Source of the DNA: Sphingomonas sp. LT1P40
GTDB lineage: Bacteria; Pseudomonadota; Alphaproteobacteria; Sphingomonadales; Sphingomonadaceae
Direction: 5' to 3'
Assembly: GCF_036663835.1 (NCBI RefSeq)
Contig: NZ_JAXOJT010000001.1
Coordinates: forward strand, 558,001 to 622,000
DNA length: 64,000 nt
Shown here one piece after another: positions 54,828-62,730 of this stretch. The notes beneath the pieces were generated by a model. It had not been told where the DNA came from, did not search any database, and saw only the letters and a list, made by a program, of their open reading frames with translations. Made by a program: the position numbers and the translations under genes. Each line of letters begins with the position of its first letter. Within the stretch, counting starts at the first letter, position 1.

Positions 54828-56252
54828 TTAAATCGGATAATGCCCAGGCTCGGTCTCGATCGTGATCCAGCGCAGTTCAGTGAAGCTGTCGATCCCGGCC
54901 TTGCCGCCGAACCGACCGTAACCGGATGATTTGACGCCACCGAACGGCATCTGCGCCTCGTCATGCACGGTCGATCCGTTGAGGTGGCAGATGCCGGACT
55001 TGATCTGGCGCGCGACGCGCAGGCCGCGTGCGGTGTCGCGGGTGAACACGGCGGCGGACAGGCCATATTCGGTGTCGTTGGCGAGTTCGATCGCATGCGC
55101 TTCGTCGCGCGCGCGGATCACGCCGACGACGGGGCCGAAGCTTTCGTTGCGGAACAATTTCATCGACGGCGTCACTTTGTCGATGACATGCGCGGGCATG
55201 AGCACGCCGTTCGCATCGCCGCCATTGACCTGCACCGCGCCCGCGCCGAGCGCGTCGGCGATCAGGGATTTGACGTGATCGACGGTCTTCTGATCGACAA
55301 CCGCGCCAAGCGGGGTCTTGCCTTCACGAGGGTCGCCTACCGGCATCGAGCCGACCTTGGCCGCGAATTTTTCGACAAACGCGTCGGCAACGCTGTCGAC
55401 GACGATGATCCGCTCGGTCGACATGCAGATCTGACCTTGATTCATGAACGCGCCGAACGCGGCGGCTTTGACCGCTTCGTCGAGATCGGCATCGTCGAGC
55501 ACGATCATCGGCGCCTTACCGCCGAGTTCGAGCAGCACTGGCTTCAGATGTCCGGCAGCGCGCACGGCGATGATCTTGCCGACCGCGGTGGAGCCGGTGA
55601 AGTTGATGCGGCGGATCGCCGGATGGTCGATCAGTGCGCCGACGATCTCGGGCGCGTCGGCGGGCGAGTTGGTGACGATGCTGACCGCGCCCTTGGGCAG
55701 CGCCTCGTCGAACGCTTCGGCGATCAGCGAATGCGTGCGCGGGCATTGCTCGCTGGCCTTTAGGACCACCGTATTGCCGCATGCCAGCGGCACCGCAACC
55801 GCGCGGACGCCCAGGATGATCGGCGCATTCCACGGCGCGATGCCCAGCATCACGCCGACCGGCTCACGCAGCGCCATCGCGATGCAGCCGGGCTTGTCCG
55901 ACGGGATGACTTCGCCGCCGATCTGGGTGGTGAGCGCTGCGGCTTCGCGGACCATGCCGACGGCGAGCATTAGGTTGAAGCGCGCCCAGCCCTCGGTCGC
56001 GCCGATTTCGCCCATCATCGCATCGACGAACTGATCGGCTTTGCCCGCAAGCGCGTCGGCTGCCTTGTTCAGCGCGGCGCGGCGGGCGTTGGGGCCGAGC
56101 GCGGACCATGCGGGAAAGGCGGCAGCGGCGGCTTCGACTGCGGCATTGGCGTCGTCGATGCTCGCGGCGTTCGCGGTGGTGGCGACCTCGCCAGTGACGG
56201 GATTGATACGGTCAAAGGTCCGGCCGGGTGCCGGCGGTGCAATCGTGGCCAT
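54828..56252 (-). CDS. Vanillin/aryl-aldehyde dehydrogenase
   Basis: This 474-aa NAD(P)-dependent aldehyde dehydrogenase has GIAPWNAPIILGVRAVAVPL, the NAD-site FTGSTAVGK, the catalytic Glu in LELGGKAPMIVL and the catalytic Cys in NQGQICMSTERI, then FRNESFGPVVGVI. The sequence resembles the vanillin/salicylaldehyde dehydrogenase group. It would oxidise the aldehyde released by the adjacent hydratase/lyase (vanillin or protocatechualdehyde) to vanillate or protocatechuate. ATG 56252 (MATIAPPAPG) is chosen. It is the first gene of the ferulate block. Confidence 0.9.
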   Translation of the reverse strand: MATIAPPAPGRTFDRINPVTGEVATTANAASIDDANAAVEAAAAAFPAWSALGPNARRAALNKAADALAGKADQFVDAMMGEIGATEGWARFNLMLAVGMVREAAALTTQIGGEVIPSDKPGCIAMALREPVGVMLGIAPWNAPIILGVRAVAVPLACGNTVVLKASEQCPRTHSLIAEAFDEALPKGAVSIVTNSPADAPEIVGALIDHPAIRRINFTGSTAVGKIIAVRAAGHLKPVLLELGGKAPMIVLDDADLDEAVKAAAFGAFMNQGQICMSTERIIVVDSVADAFVEKFAAKVGSMPVGDPREGKTPLGAVVDQKTVDHVKSLIADALGAGAVQVNGGDANGVLMPAHVIDKVTPSMKLFRNESFGPVVGVIRARDEAHAIELANDTEYGLSAAVFTRDTARGLRVARQIKSGICHLNGSTVHDEAQMPFGGVKSSGYGRFGGKAGIDSFTELRWITIETEPGHYPI

Positions 56253-56311
56253 AGCGCCTCTCCTGTTTATTGTTATGTGATATAACCTAAAATCGTCCGA
56301 TGCAAGTGCCT

Positions 56312-57679
56312 TCAATCGAGCAGATTGCACGCGGGCGAATTTGGCGGAAAATCGAGGATTTGCTGCGCCAGACGCGCAGCATTTTCCGGGCTGATCGGTG
56401 TGGCGGCGTAGGCGGCGCAGGCGGCGAATTTGGTAAGCAGCGTCGAATCGGCGATTGGTTTGTCGGGGTGACCAGCCGCCTGCATGATGCGGTGAATATG
56501 CCGCGTGCCGTCCCGCATCACGAAAGTCAGCGATCCGCTGGCAGCGTGCGCGCGGGTCCAGTCGGGGTTGCGGACTTCGACGACTTTCGCCGAGAGTGCG
56601 CGTGTGTGGGCGTCATTGATGCGGGCGGGGAGGAAGGTGGCGAGGGTGACCGCGCCATCGAGCAGCGCCGCAGCGACCGTGTAAGGAATGCTGAACTTGG
56701 CTTCGATCGCCTTGGTCGGCGCGGCCTTTACCGGCTGCGGGCGGATCAGCATTTCCTGGATCGGGCCGGTTTCCGCCTCGATCCGCTCGACTGCGGTCAG
56801 ATCGACCCGGTCGCGCAGCGCCAGCGCTGCCTCGATATAGGGGTGCGTGCCGCGACAGGCTGGCCAAGGCTTGAAGCTGACCTGATCGCCAAAAAAGAAC
56901 GTGCCGAGCCCGTCGAGTAGCACGTCCTTGGGCGGCCCGCCGCCATAGATGGCGAAGAAGCCGGCCTTGCCTTCCAGCGGTTCGGCGAAGGCGGTCGCGC
57001 CGACCTGTGCGAGCAATGCTGCTTCCACCGCTGCACGTGCGACGAAGCCTTCGCGCACGCCGCGCATCGGAGAGCTGGCGTCGTATTTAATCTCGCTGGG
57101 GAACGCGCCCTGCACCAGCGCGAGGCCCATCGCGTTGCGGATGCCATCGGCGTCGAGGCCGAGCAGCTTTGAGCATCCGGCCGCCGTGGCGATGAGGTTG
57201 ACGAGTGGGGGCGGATACCAGCCGCCCTCCTCATAAGCGCGGGGCGGGGCGAGCGAGAGGCGGCAGGCGAGGTCGCTGCCCGCTGTCATAGCCGTGAGGA
57301 CGTCGGCGAAGACGATGCCCGGATCGGCATCCCCCAGCGCCAGCAATGCGGGGACGAGCGCCGCGTTGGGATGCGCCGGTCCGGCGTCGAACGTGTCTCC
57401 AAAATCGAGCGCATGGGCGAGCGCACCGTTGGCCAGCGCCGCCAGCGAGGGTGTCGCCCGCGTCTCGAACCCGATCAACCGCGACGGCCCGGACGCAGCC
57501 AGCGCATGGGTGCGATAGGGCAGGGCATCCTCGCTCAACCCGCTCGCCCCCAGCATCACGCCGAGCGCATCGAGCAGCGCGCGGCGGGTCGCGTGAACGG
57601 TGGCGGGCGGCAGCGCATCGAAGGTCAGGTCAGCGAAATGCTGCACGATTTCGGCGGAAATAGCTTTATCACAAAACAT
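56312..57679 (-). CDS. MmgE/PrpD family protein
   Basis: This protein of about 455 aa belongs to the MmgE/PrpD fold, which covers 2-methylcitrate dehydratase, cis-aconitate decarboxylase and iminodisuccinate epimerase. Recognisable parts are ARALLDALGVMLG-like TRRALLDALGVMLGASGLSE, GALAHALDFGDTFDAGPAHP, MGLALVQGAFPSEIKYDASS, and FKPWPACRGTHPYIEAALAL. No prpB or prpC is adjacent, so the methylcitrate cycle is not supported. ATG 57679 is preferred over an in-frame TTG at 57688. A LacI-type operator (57684-57697) sits directly upstream of the start. Confidence 0.9.
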   Translation of the reverse strand: MFCDKAISAEIVQHFADLTFDALPPATVHATRRALLDALGVMLGASGLSEDALPYRTHALAASGPSRLIGFETRATPSLAALANGALAHALDFGDTFDAGPAHPNAALVPALLALGDADPGIVFADVLTAMTAGSDLACRLSLAPPRAYEEGGWYPPPLVNLIATAAGCSKLLGLDADGIRNAMGLALVQGAFPSEIKYDASSPMRGVREGFVARAAVEAALLAQVGATAFAEPLEGKAGFFAIYGGGPPKDVLLDGLGTFFFGDQVSFKPWPACRGTHPYIEAALALRDRVDLTAVERIEAETGPIQEMLIRPQPVKAAPTKAIEAKFSIPYTVAAALLDGAVTLATFLPARINDAHTRALSAKVVEVRNPDWTRAHAASGSLTFVMRDGTRHIHRIMQAAGHPDKPIADSTLLTKFAACAAYAATPISPENAARLAQQILDFPPNSPACNLLD

Positions 57680-57683
57680 TCTT

Positions 57684-57697
57684 TGCAAACGCTTTCA
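57684..57697. promoter_or_regulatory. LacI-type operator site 1
   Basis: TGCAAACGCTTTCA is a near-palindrome with a central CG, typical of LacI/GalR operators. It lies between the divergent MmgE/PrpD gene (5 bp from its ATG) and the alpha/beta hydrolase gene (38 bp from its ATG). It matches sites 61648-61661 and 62696-62709. Confidence 0.75.
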
Positions 57698-57735
57698 TCG
57701 ATCCTATTCGACATGCAAGCGAAAAGGAGCGAGCG

Positions 57736-59001
57736 ATGCGGCGCAAGGCGATTTTGGCGGCGGTGACGGTAGCACTGGCATGGCCACATGCGATCATCGG
57801 GCAGTCCGCGCCGGCGCCGGAAGCCCTTCCCGGCGGCGCGCGCTGGGAGGCGGAGGTTCCAGCCAAGTGGAACGGGACGCTGCTGCTCTACAGTCGCGGT
57901 TATTCCCCCAATGTCGGCAACCCTGCCGCCGCGCCGAAACCACATCGTCAGGCGCTGCTGGATGCGGGTTACGCCATCGCCGGGTCGGATTATGGCAGCG
58001 GCGGCTGGTCGGTCGAAGAGGCGGTGCCAGCCCAGCGCGCGACGATCGCGGCGTTCGCGGCGAAATACGGCAAGCCGAAGCGCGTGATCGCGTGGGGATC
58101 GTCGATGGGCGGTCTGGTCAGCACTGCGCTGGCCGAGATCAAGGGCAGCGGGATCGACGGTGCCGCGGCGATGTGCGCGTCGATCGGTGGATCGCTGGGG
58201 ATGATGAACATGGCGCTGGACGGTGCCTATGCGTTTCGCCTGCTGGTCGCGACGGATGCCCGCATCCGGCTGGTCGATGTTGATGACGACCGCGTCAACG
58301 GCAAGCGCGCACAGGATGCGCTGACGGCTGCGGTAAAGACGCCCGAGGGCCGCGCCCGCGTTGCGCTGGCGGGGGTGCTGTCGGGCATTCCGCACTGGAC
58401 CAGCCGCGACAAGCCGGAACCCGCCGCGACCGATTACGATGCACAGGCCGACGAGATCGCGCGCGCGTTCGTCATGGGCACCTATCTGCCGCGCACCGAT
58501 CAGGAAAAGCGCGCGGGCGGCGCGTTCAGCTGGAACACCGGCGTCGATTACCGCGCACAGCTTGCCCGGTCGGGGCGGTGGGCGATGGTGGCGGCGCTGT
58601 ATGCCAAGGCGGGGCTGAAGCTGGATGCCGATCTGGCGCGGCTTAATGCGGGCAAGCGGATTGCCGCCAAGCCCTCTGCCGTCGATTATATGCGCGCCAA
58701 CTACACGCCGAACGCGCGCCCGCTGGTGCCGCTGGTCGCGGTGCAGACGATCGGCGACGGGATGACCCCGCCCGCATTGCAGCGCGGCTATGCCGAGGCG
58801 GCGCGGGGGCGGGGCGTGAAGAGCCTGTACGTGAATGGCGCGGGGCATTGCACGTTCGATACCGCGACGACGCTGGCGACGATCCGCTATCTCGACCAGC
58901 GTATTGCCAACGGCAAATGGCCCGCGACTCCGGCGGTGTTCGTGGCCCATATGCCTGCGCCGATGCTGCGCCCGTGCGTGCGCGGCGGGACATGCAAATA
59001 G
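57736..59001 (+). CDS. Secreted alpha/beta hydrolase
   Basis: This 421-aa exported hydrolase has a signal MRRKAILAAVTVALAWPHAI. The alpha/beta-hydrolase core has GTLLLYSRGYSPNVGNP, the nucleophile in WGSSMGGLVSTAL, a probable Asp near VQTIGDGMTPP and a His in VNGAGHCTFDTA. The ribosome-binding site is aaggagcg. The operator at 57684-57697 suggests LacI control. A 55-bp gap separates it from the DUF4403 gene. The substrate is unknown. Confidence 0.85.
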   Translation: MRRKAILAAVTVALAWPHAIIGQSAPAPEALPGGARWEAEVPAKWNGTLLLYSRGYSPNVGNPAAAPKPHRQALLDAGYAIAGSDYGSGGWSVEEAVPAQRATIAAFAAKYGKPKRVIAWGSSMGGLVSTALAEIKGSGIDGAAAMCASIGGSLGMMNMALDGAYAFRLLVATDARIRLVDVDDDRVNGKRAQDALTAAVKTPEGRARVALAGVLSGIPHWTSRDKPEPAATDYDAQADEIARAFVMGTYLPRTDQEKRAGGAFSWNTGVDYRAQLARSGRWAMVAALYAKAGLKLDADLARLNAGKRIAAKPSAVDYMRANYTPNARPLVPLVAVQTIGDGMTPPALQRGYAEAARGRGVKSLYVNGAGHCTFDTATTLATIRYLDQRIANGKWPATPAVFVAHMPAPMLRPCVRGGTCK

Positions 59002-59056
59002 TGGAACGGATAGCTTTAATCCCGGCGGCGTTATAGCTGTCAATCAGGGGGCGAGC

Positions 59057-60619
59057 ATGAGCGGGTTCGGGATATCGCGGCGGATATTGGTGGCACTGGC
59101 GCTGCTGTGGGTGCCGCTACTGGCGTCGTGCGACAAAAAGACGACCGATTTCCCGGTGCCGCCGCGCCTCGACACCGCATTTACGCCGCCCAAGACCGCA
59201 TCGACGCTCAATGTGCCGGTGCGCGTCAGCCTCGACCAGCTTCAGGCCGAGCTTAACCGCGCGACCCCGCAATCGCTGTGGTCGATCGACGAGCGTCGCA
59301 CCTGCGTCGCGCCCGCGCGCGTCACCGTTTGCCTGAAACATGTGCGCAAATGCAAGGGCAAGGAATGCCGCGATGTGCCTTGCAAGATCGGGGTCAAACG
59401 GATGAAGGTTACCCCAGACATCGCCTGTCGCATCGTCGGCCGGGTGACGCGCGGGCAAATCCGGCTGGGCGGGAGCGGGGAGACGATCACGCTGGCAATG
59501 CCCGTGCGCGCGGTGGTGCAGGCGCGCGACGTCGGCGGTATCATCAGACAGGAAACGGCGACGGGTGGGGCGATGGTACGCGCCACGGTGCGGCTGGGGA
59601 TCGACCCGCGCTGGGAGCCGGTGGCGAAGGTCGATCTTGCCTATAACTGGACCGATCCGCCGGGGATCGACATTCTGGGTCAACGGATCGATTTCGCCAA
59701 ACGCGCCGACAAGGAACTGGTGCGGGTGATCGCCGGTCTGGAGCGCAGCCTGCCGCGATCGCTGCCCAGGGGCGAGGTCCGCGCACTGGTTGCGGGCGCG
59801 TGGCGCGATGCTTTTACGACGATCGAATTGAACCGCGAACGCCCGCCGGCATGGATGCGGGTGACGCCGGATGCACTTGGCTTTGGCGGCTATCGGCTGA
59901 AAGGCCGCACGCTGGAGGCCAATGTTGCCGCCCGCGCCTTTGCCGAGACGTTTGTCGGGGACCGGCCCGCCAATCCCAAGCCAACGCCGCTGCCGCCGCC
60001 GTTGCGCAACATGCCGGAAGCGCGCGGACTGCGCGTTCACATCCCCGTATTGGCCGATTACGCGCAGCTTGAGCCGGTGCTGAAACGCGCGCTGGACAAA
60101 TTGGCGCGCAAGAAGATCGAGCTGGAAGGGCTGGGCGAGGTCAAGATTTCGTTCGGTAAGGTCACGCTCTATCCCACCAGCGGTGGACGGATCGCGGTGG
60201 GGATCGAGGCGTCTGCGGATCTGGTCAGCGGGCCGCTGGACGCGACGCGCGGCGAGATCTGGCTGACCGGCATACCGGTCAATGCGCCGGGGTCCGAAGT
60301 AGTGCGCGTGCGCGACCTGAAGATTTTCGGGCGTACCGATCGTGAGGCGGCGAATCTGCTCATCAGCTATTTCCTGGATGAGACCGTGGTGCGCGATGTC
60401 GAGGCTGGCCTCGTCCACGACTTCAAGAAGGATTACGACAAGGTGCTCGCCGCAGCGCGGAAAGCGATTGCCGAACGGCGCGAGGGCGATTTCCTGCTGC
60501 GCGCAACGATCGACAGCGCGCGGCATGGCGCGGTGAAGGTCACCGGGTCGGGGCTGTATATGCCGACCGAAGTGCAGGGGAGCGCGACGATCGTGCGGGT
60601 TGGCGGGACGCGACGCTAG
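59057..60619 (+). CDS. DUF4403-family lipoprotein
   Basis: This 520-aa lipoprotein (signal MSGFGISRRILVALALLWVP, lipobox LLASC) has a mature part of two repeated LPS-assembly-like beta domains typical of DUF4403: LNVPVRVSLDQLQAELNRAT, a Cys-rich insert (RKCKGKECRDVPCKIG), VDLAYNWTDPPGIDILGQRI, and LRVHIPVLADYAQLEPVLKR, VRDLKIFGRTDREAANLL. DUF4403 proteins are uncharacterised periplasmic or outer-membrane lipoproteins. ATG 59057 is fixed by the signal peptide. It converges on the dienelactone-hydrolase-like gene. Confidence 0.85.
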   Translation: MSGFGISRRILVALALLWVPLLASCDKKTTDFPVPPRLDTAFTPPKTASTLNVPVRVSLDQLQAELNRATPQSLWSIDERRTCVAPARVTVCLKHVRKCKGKECRDVPCKIGVKRMKVTPDIACRIVGRVTRGQIRLGGSGETITLAMPVRAVVQARDVGGIIRQETATGGAMVRATVRLGIDPRWEPVAKVDLAYNWTDPPGIDILGQRIDFAKRADKELVRVIAGLERSLPRSLPRGEVRALVAGAWRDAFTTIELNRERPPAWMRVTPDALGFGGYRLKGRTLEANVAARAFAETFVGDRPANPKPTPLPPPLRNMPEARGLRVHIPVLADYAQLEPVLKRALDKLARKKIELEGLGEVKISFGKVTLYPTSGGRIAVGIEASADLVSGPLDATRGEIWLTGIPVNAPGSEVVRVRDLKIFGRTDREAANLLISYFLDETVVRDVEAGLVHDFKKDYDKVLAAARKAIAERREGDFLLRATIDSARHGAVKVTGSGLYMPTEVQGSATIVRVGGTRR

Positions 60620-60620
60620 A

Positions 60621-61595
60621 TCAAATCCGCTTGCGTTCGATCTTCCATTTCGGGTCGCTGCACAAGCCGCAGTCCTTGCCGGTAAACCGCTTCGCCGCCG
60701 CCTTGTCGCCGCGCAACTGCCAGTTCAGCCAGTCGACCGAAAAGCGTGCGACATCGCCGCCATTGGCTTCGCGGAAGGTGCCGCCATGGCCGACATCGGC
60801 ATCGACGAGTGCGACGGGGATGTGGGCGATCTTTGCGTAATCATCGGTCCCGTTGGGCCAGGCGACATCGCCTTTACCGCCCAGCACATAGAGCGTGGGC
60901 GTATGCAGCGATTTGAGCATCGACTTGTCGACGGTCACGCCCTTGATCGGGTTGGTGCCGTCGGTGAACACGCCGCTATTGTGGACGATGACGGTCTTGA
61001 TGCGCTTGTCCGCGCCCGCCTGAATCGCTTGCAGGCCGCCACAGCTATGGCCCGCGACGGCGACCTGTGCCGGGTCGATCAACCCTTTGTAGCGGCTGCC
61101 CTCACGACCATTTTCGATCAGCGCCCAGTCCAGCCCGGCCAGCACGTCGAGCCAGGTCGTCGCCACGCCCTCGCGCGTCGCCACGCTGCCATCGGTGGGA
61201 CGGGGCGGGGCGGTGACGGCTCCTGGCCCGCTCAACACATTGCCCGGCGCGATCACCAGATAACCGTGCGATGCGATCTGGGCGAGGTGGAAGCGGGCGC
61301 TGGCCCCGTCGTCGCGGCACCCGCCATTGCCCCAGATGAGAATGCCGAGCTTCTTGCCGTCCAGTTTCGACAGGTCGGCGGGGCGATAGACGACATGGTC
61401 GGGCAGGGTGGGATCGACTTCCTTGATCGCCGCGAATGGTCCGGTGCCGGGGGTGTCGGGCAGCTTGGCCGCCGCCGCGCGGATTTCGGCTTCGCGCTTG
61501 GCGAGGTCCGCGGCACCCGGTGCGTTCTGTGCCACCTGCGCCAGCGCGGTGCCGCCGAGCAGCATGATCCCCAACGCCAAAAAGCCGTTCCGCAT
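60621..61595 (-). CDS. Secreted alpha/beta hydrolase (dienelactone-hydrolase-like)
   Basis: This 324-aa exported protein has signal MRNGFLALGIMLLGGTALAQ. The alpha/beta-hydrolase fold has GILIWGNGGCRDDGASARF, the nucleophile in VAGHSCGGLQAIQAG, TPTLYVLGGKGDVAWPNGTD as the acid region and a His in DADVGHGGTF. The C-terminal DCGLCSD holds two cysteines. ATG 61595 is chosen over an upstream start at 61652. An operator-like site overlaps the LacI stop 53 bp upstream, so it is likely LacI-controlled. Its substrate is unknown. Confidence 0.85.
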   Translation of the reverse strand: MRNGFLALGIMLLGGTALAQVAQNAPGAADLAKREAEIRAAAAKLPDTPGTGPFAAIKEVDPTLPDHVVYRPADLSKLDGKKLGILIWGNGGCRDDGASARFHLAQIASHGYLVIAPGNVLSGPGAVTAPPRPTDGSVATREGVATTWLDVLAGLDWALIENGREGSRYKGLIDPAQVAVAGHSCGGLQAIQAGADKRIKTVIVHNSGVFTDGTNPIKGVTVDKSMLKSLHTPTLYVLGGKGDVAWPNGTDDYAKIAHIPVALVDADVGHGGTFREANGGDVARFSVDWLNWQLRGDKAAAKRFTGKDCGLCSDPKWKIERKRI

Positions 61596-61647
61596 CGTCC
61601 CGCTCCCAAACTTGTTATGTAACAAAGCTAACTCGAGAATGCGGTTA

Positions 61648-61661
61648 TGCAAGCCCTTTCA
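61648..61661. promoter_or_regulatory. LacI-type operator site 2
   Basis: TGCAAGCCCTTTCA differs from site 3 by one base. It overlaps the stop codon of the lacI-type gene and lies 53 bp upstream of the hydrolase ATG at 61595. Confidence 0.65.
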
Positions 61662-62651
61662 TGCACTCTCTCGCGCGATCACCCGGAAACCGACATCGAT
61701 GCGCGTTTCGACATCCTGGCCCGCCGCGCGTGCGCGCAATACGCGCAGCACTTCGCGGGCGATGCGCGCGCCATCGACATCGACCGAGGTGATGGTGGGG
61801 CGCATATCGCCCGCCATGCGCAGATTGCCGAAGCCCGTCACCGCCAGCTGATCGGGCACACGAATGCCCGCCGCCTGCGCCTCGACGATCAGCCCCTGCG
61901 CGATCCAGTCGGAGCCGCACACGACGACATCCGGGCGTTCGGGCAGGTCGCTGAGCGCGCGATAGGAGAGGCGACCTTGCCCGAAATGGCTCGGCACATT
62001 GACGTCGAGGCGAGTCGGTTCGATCCCGCCATCGTGCAGCCAGCGTGTGATAAACCCGCTCGCCCGGCGTTCCGATCGGGTGGAGGTGGGGACGACGAGG
62101 TGGGGGCGGCGATAGCCGCGCTGGCGCAGGAAGCGGGCCATCTCTTCGCCCGCTGCACGGTGGGAAAAGCCGATGGCGACGTCGATCGGGTCTTCGGGCA
62201 AGCCCCAGGTTTCGATCACGGTGATGCCGGCGGAGCGGAGTTTTTGCCGCATCCCGGCGTCCGACACGATCCCGGTCAGGATGATCGCATCGACGCGGCG
62301 GGCGAGCGCCATGTTGATTTCGCGCACCAGCCGGTGATTGTCGGGGCCGGTGAGCGACAGCATCACGCTGTTGCCGTCCATCGCCAGTTCGTCGATCATC
62401 GCTTCGACCGTGTCGTTGAAGATTGACTGGGCGATATCGGGGACCAGTGCCGCGATCAGTTTCGACCGGCTGCTGGCAAGGGCGCCGGCCGCGAGATTCT
62501 GGATATAGCCGGTGGTCTCAATGGCTTCGCGGATGCGCATTCCGGTCGCGGCCGCCACGACTTCGGGGCTGTTGAGGTAGCGCGATACCGTCGCGGCGGA
62601 CACGCCCGCCATCGCCGCCACGTCCTCCAGTCTCGGATTGCGCCCTGCCAT
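61659..62651 (-). CDS. LacI-family transcriptional regulator
   Basis: This 330-aa LacI/GalR regulator has an N-terminal helix-turn-helix at residues 6-27 (RLEDVAAMAGVSAATVSRYL) with hinge region ETTGYIQNLAAGALASSRSK. A periplasmic-binding-like effector domain follows (LIAALVPDIAQSIFNDTVEA, MLSLTGPDNHRLV, VVVCGSDWIAQGLIVEAQAA). It is divergent from the P450 gene and shares operator site 3 with it, suggesting autoregulation. The effector is unknown; GntR/sugar-acid-type ligands are common for this subgroup. Confidence 0.95.
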   Translation of the reverse strand: MAGRNPRLEDVAAMAGVSAATVSRYLNSPEVVAAATGMRIREAIETTGYIQNLAAGALASSRSKLIAALVPDIAQSIFNDTVEAMIDELAMDGNSVMLSLTGPDNHRLVREINMALARRVDAIILTGIVSDAGMRQKLRSAGITVIETWGLPEDPIDVAIGFSHRAAGEEMARFLRQRGYRRPHLVVPTSTRSERRASGFITRWLHDGGIEPTRLDVNVPSHFGQGRLSYRALSDLPERPDVVVCGSDWIAQGLIVEAQAAGIRVPDQLAVTGFGNLRMAGDMRPTITSVDVDGARIAREVLRVLRARAAGQDVETRIDVGFRVIARESA

Positions 62652-62695
62652 TATCGCTACTTAAGCCCGAAGCGCGGCGAAATGCAAAAAGGGAT

Positions 62696-62709
62696 TGCAA
62701 GCGCTTTCA
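62696..62709. promoter_or_regulatory. LacI-type operator site 3
   Basis: TGCAAGCGCTTTCA is a near-perfect LacI/GalR palindrome in the region between the divergent lacI-type gene (45 bp from its ATG) and the P450 gene (21 bp from its ATG). Confidence 0.8.
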
Positions 62710-62730
62710 TCGCGGCGTAATTGAATTGTT

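Noticed and set aside
56312..57679. Methylcitrate cycle (prpD) assignment
   Set aside because: No prpB or prpC neighbours, and the MmgE/PrpD fold covers several different reactions; only the family is reported.
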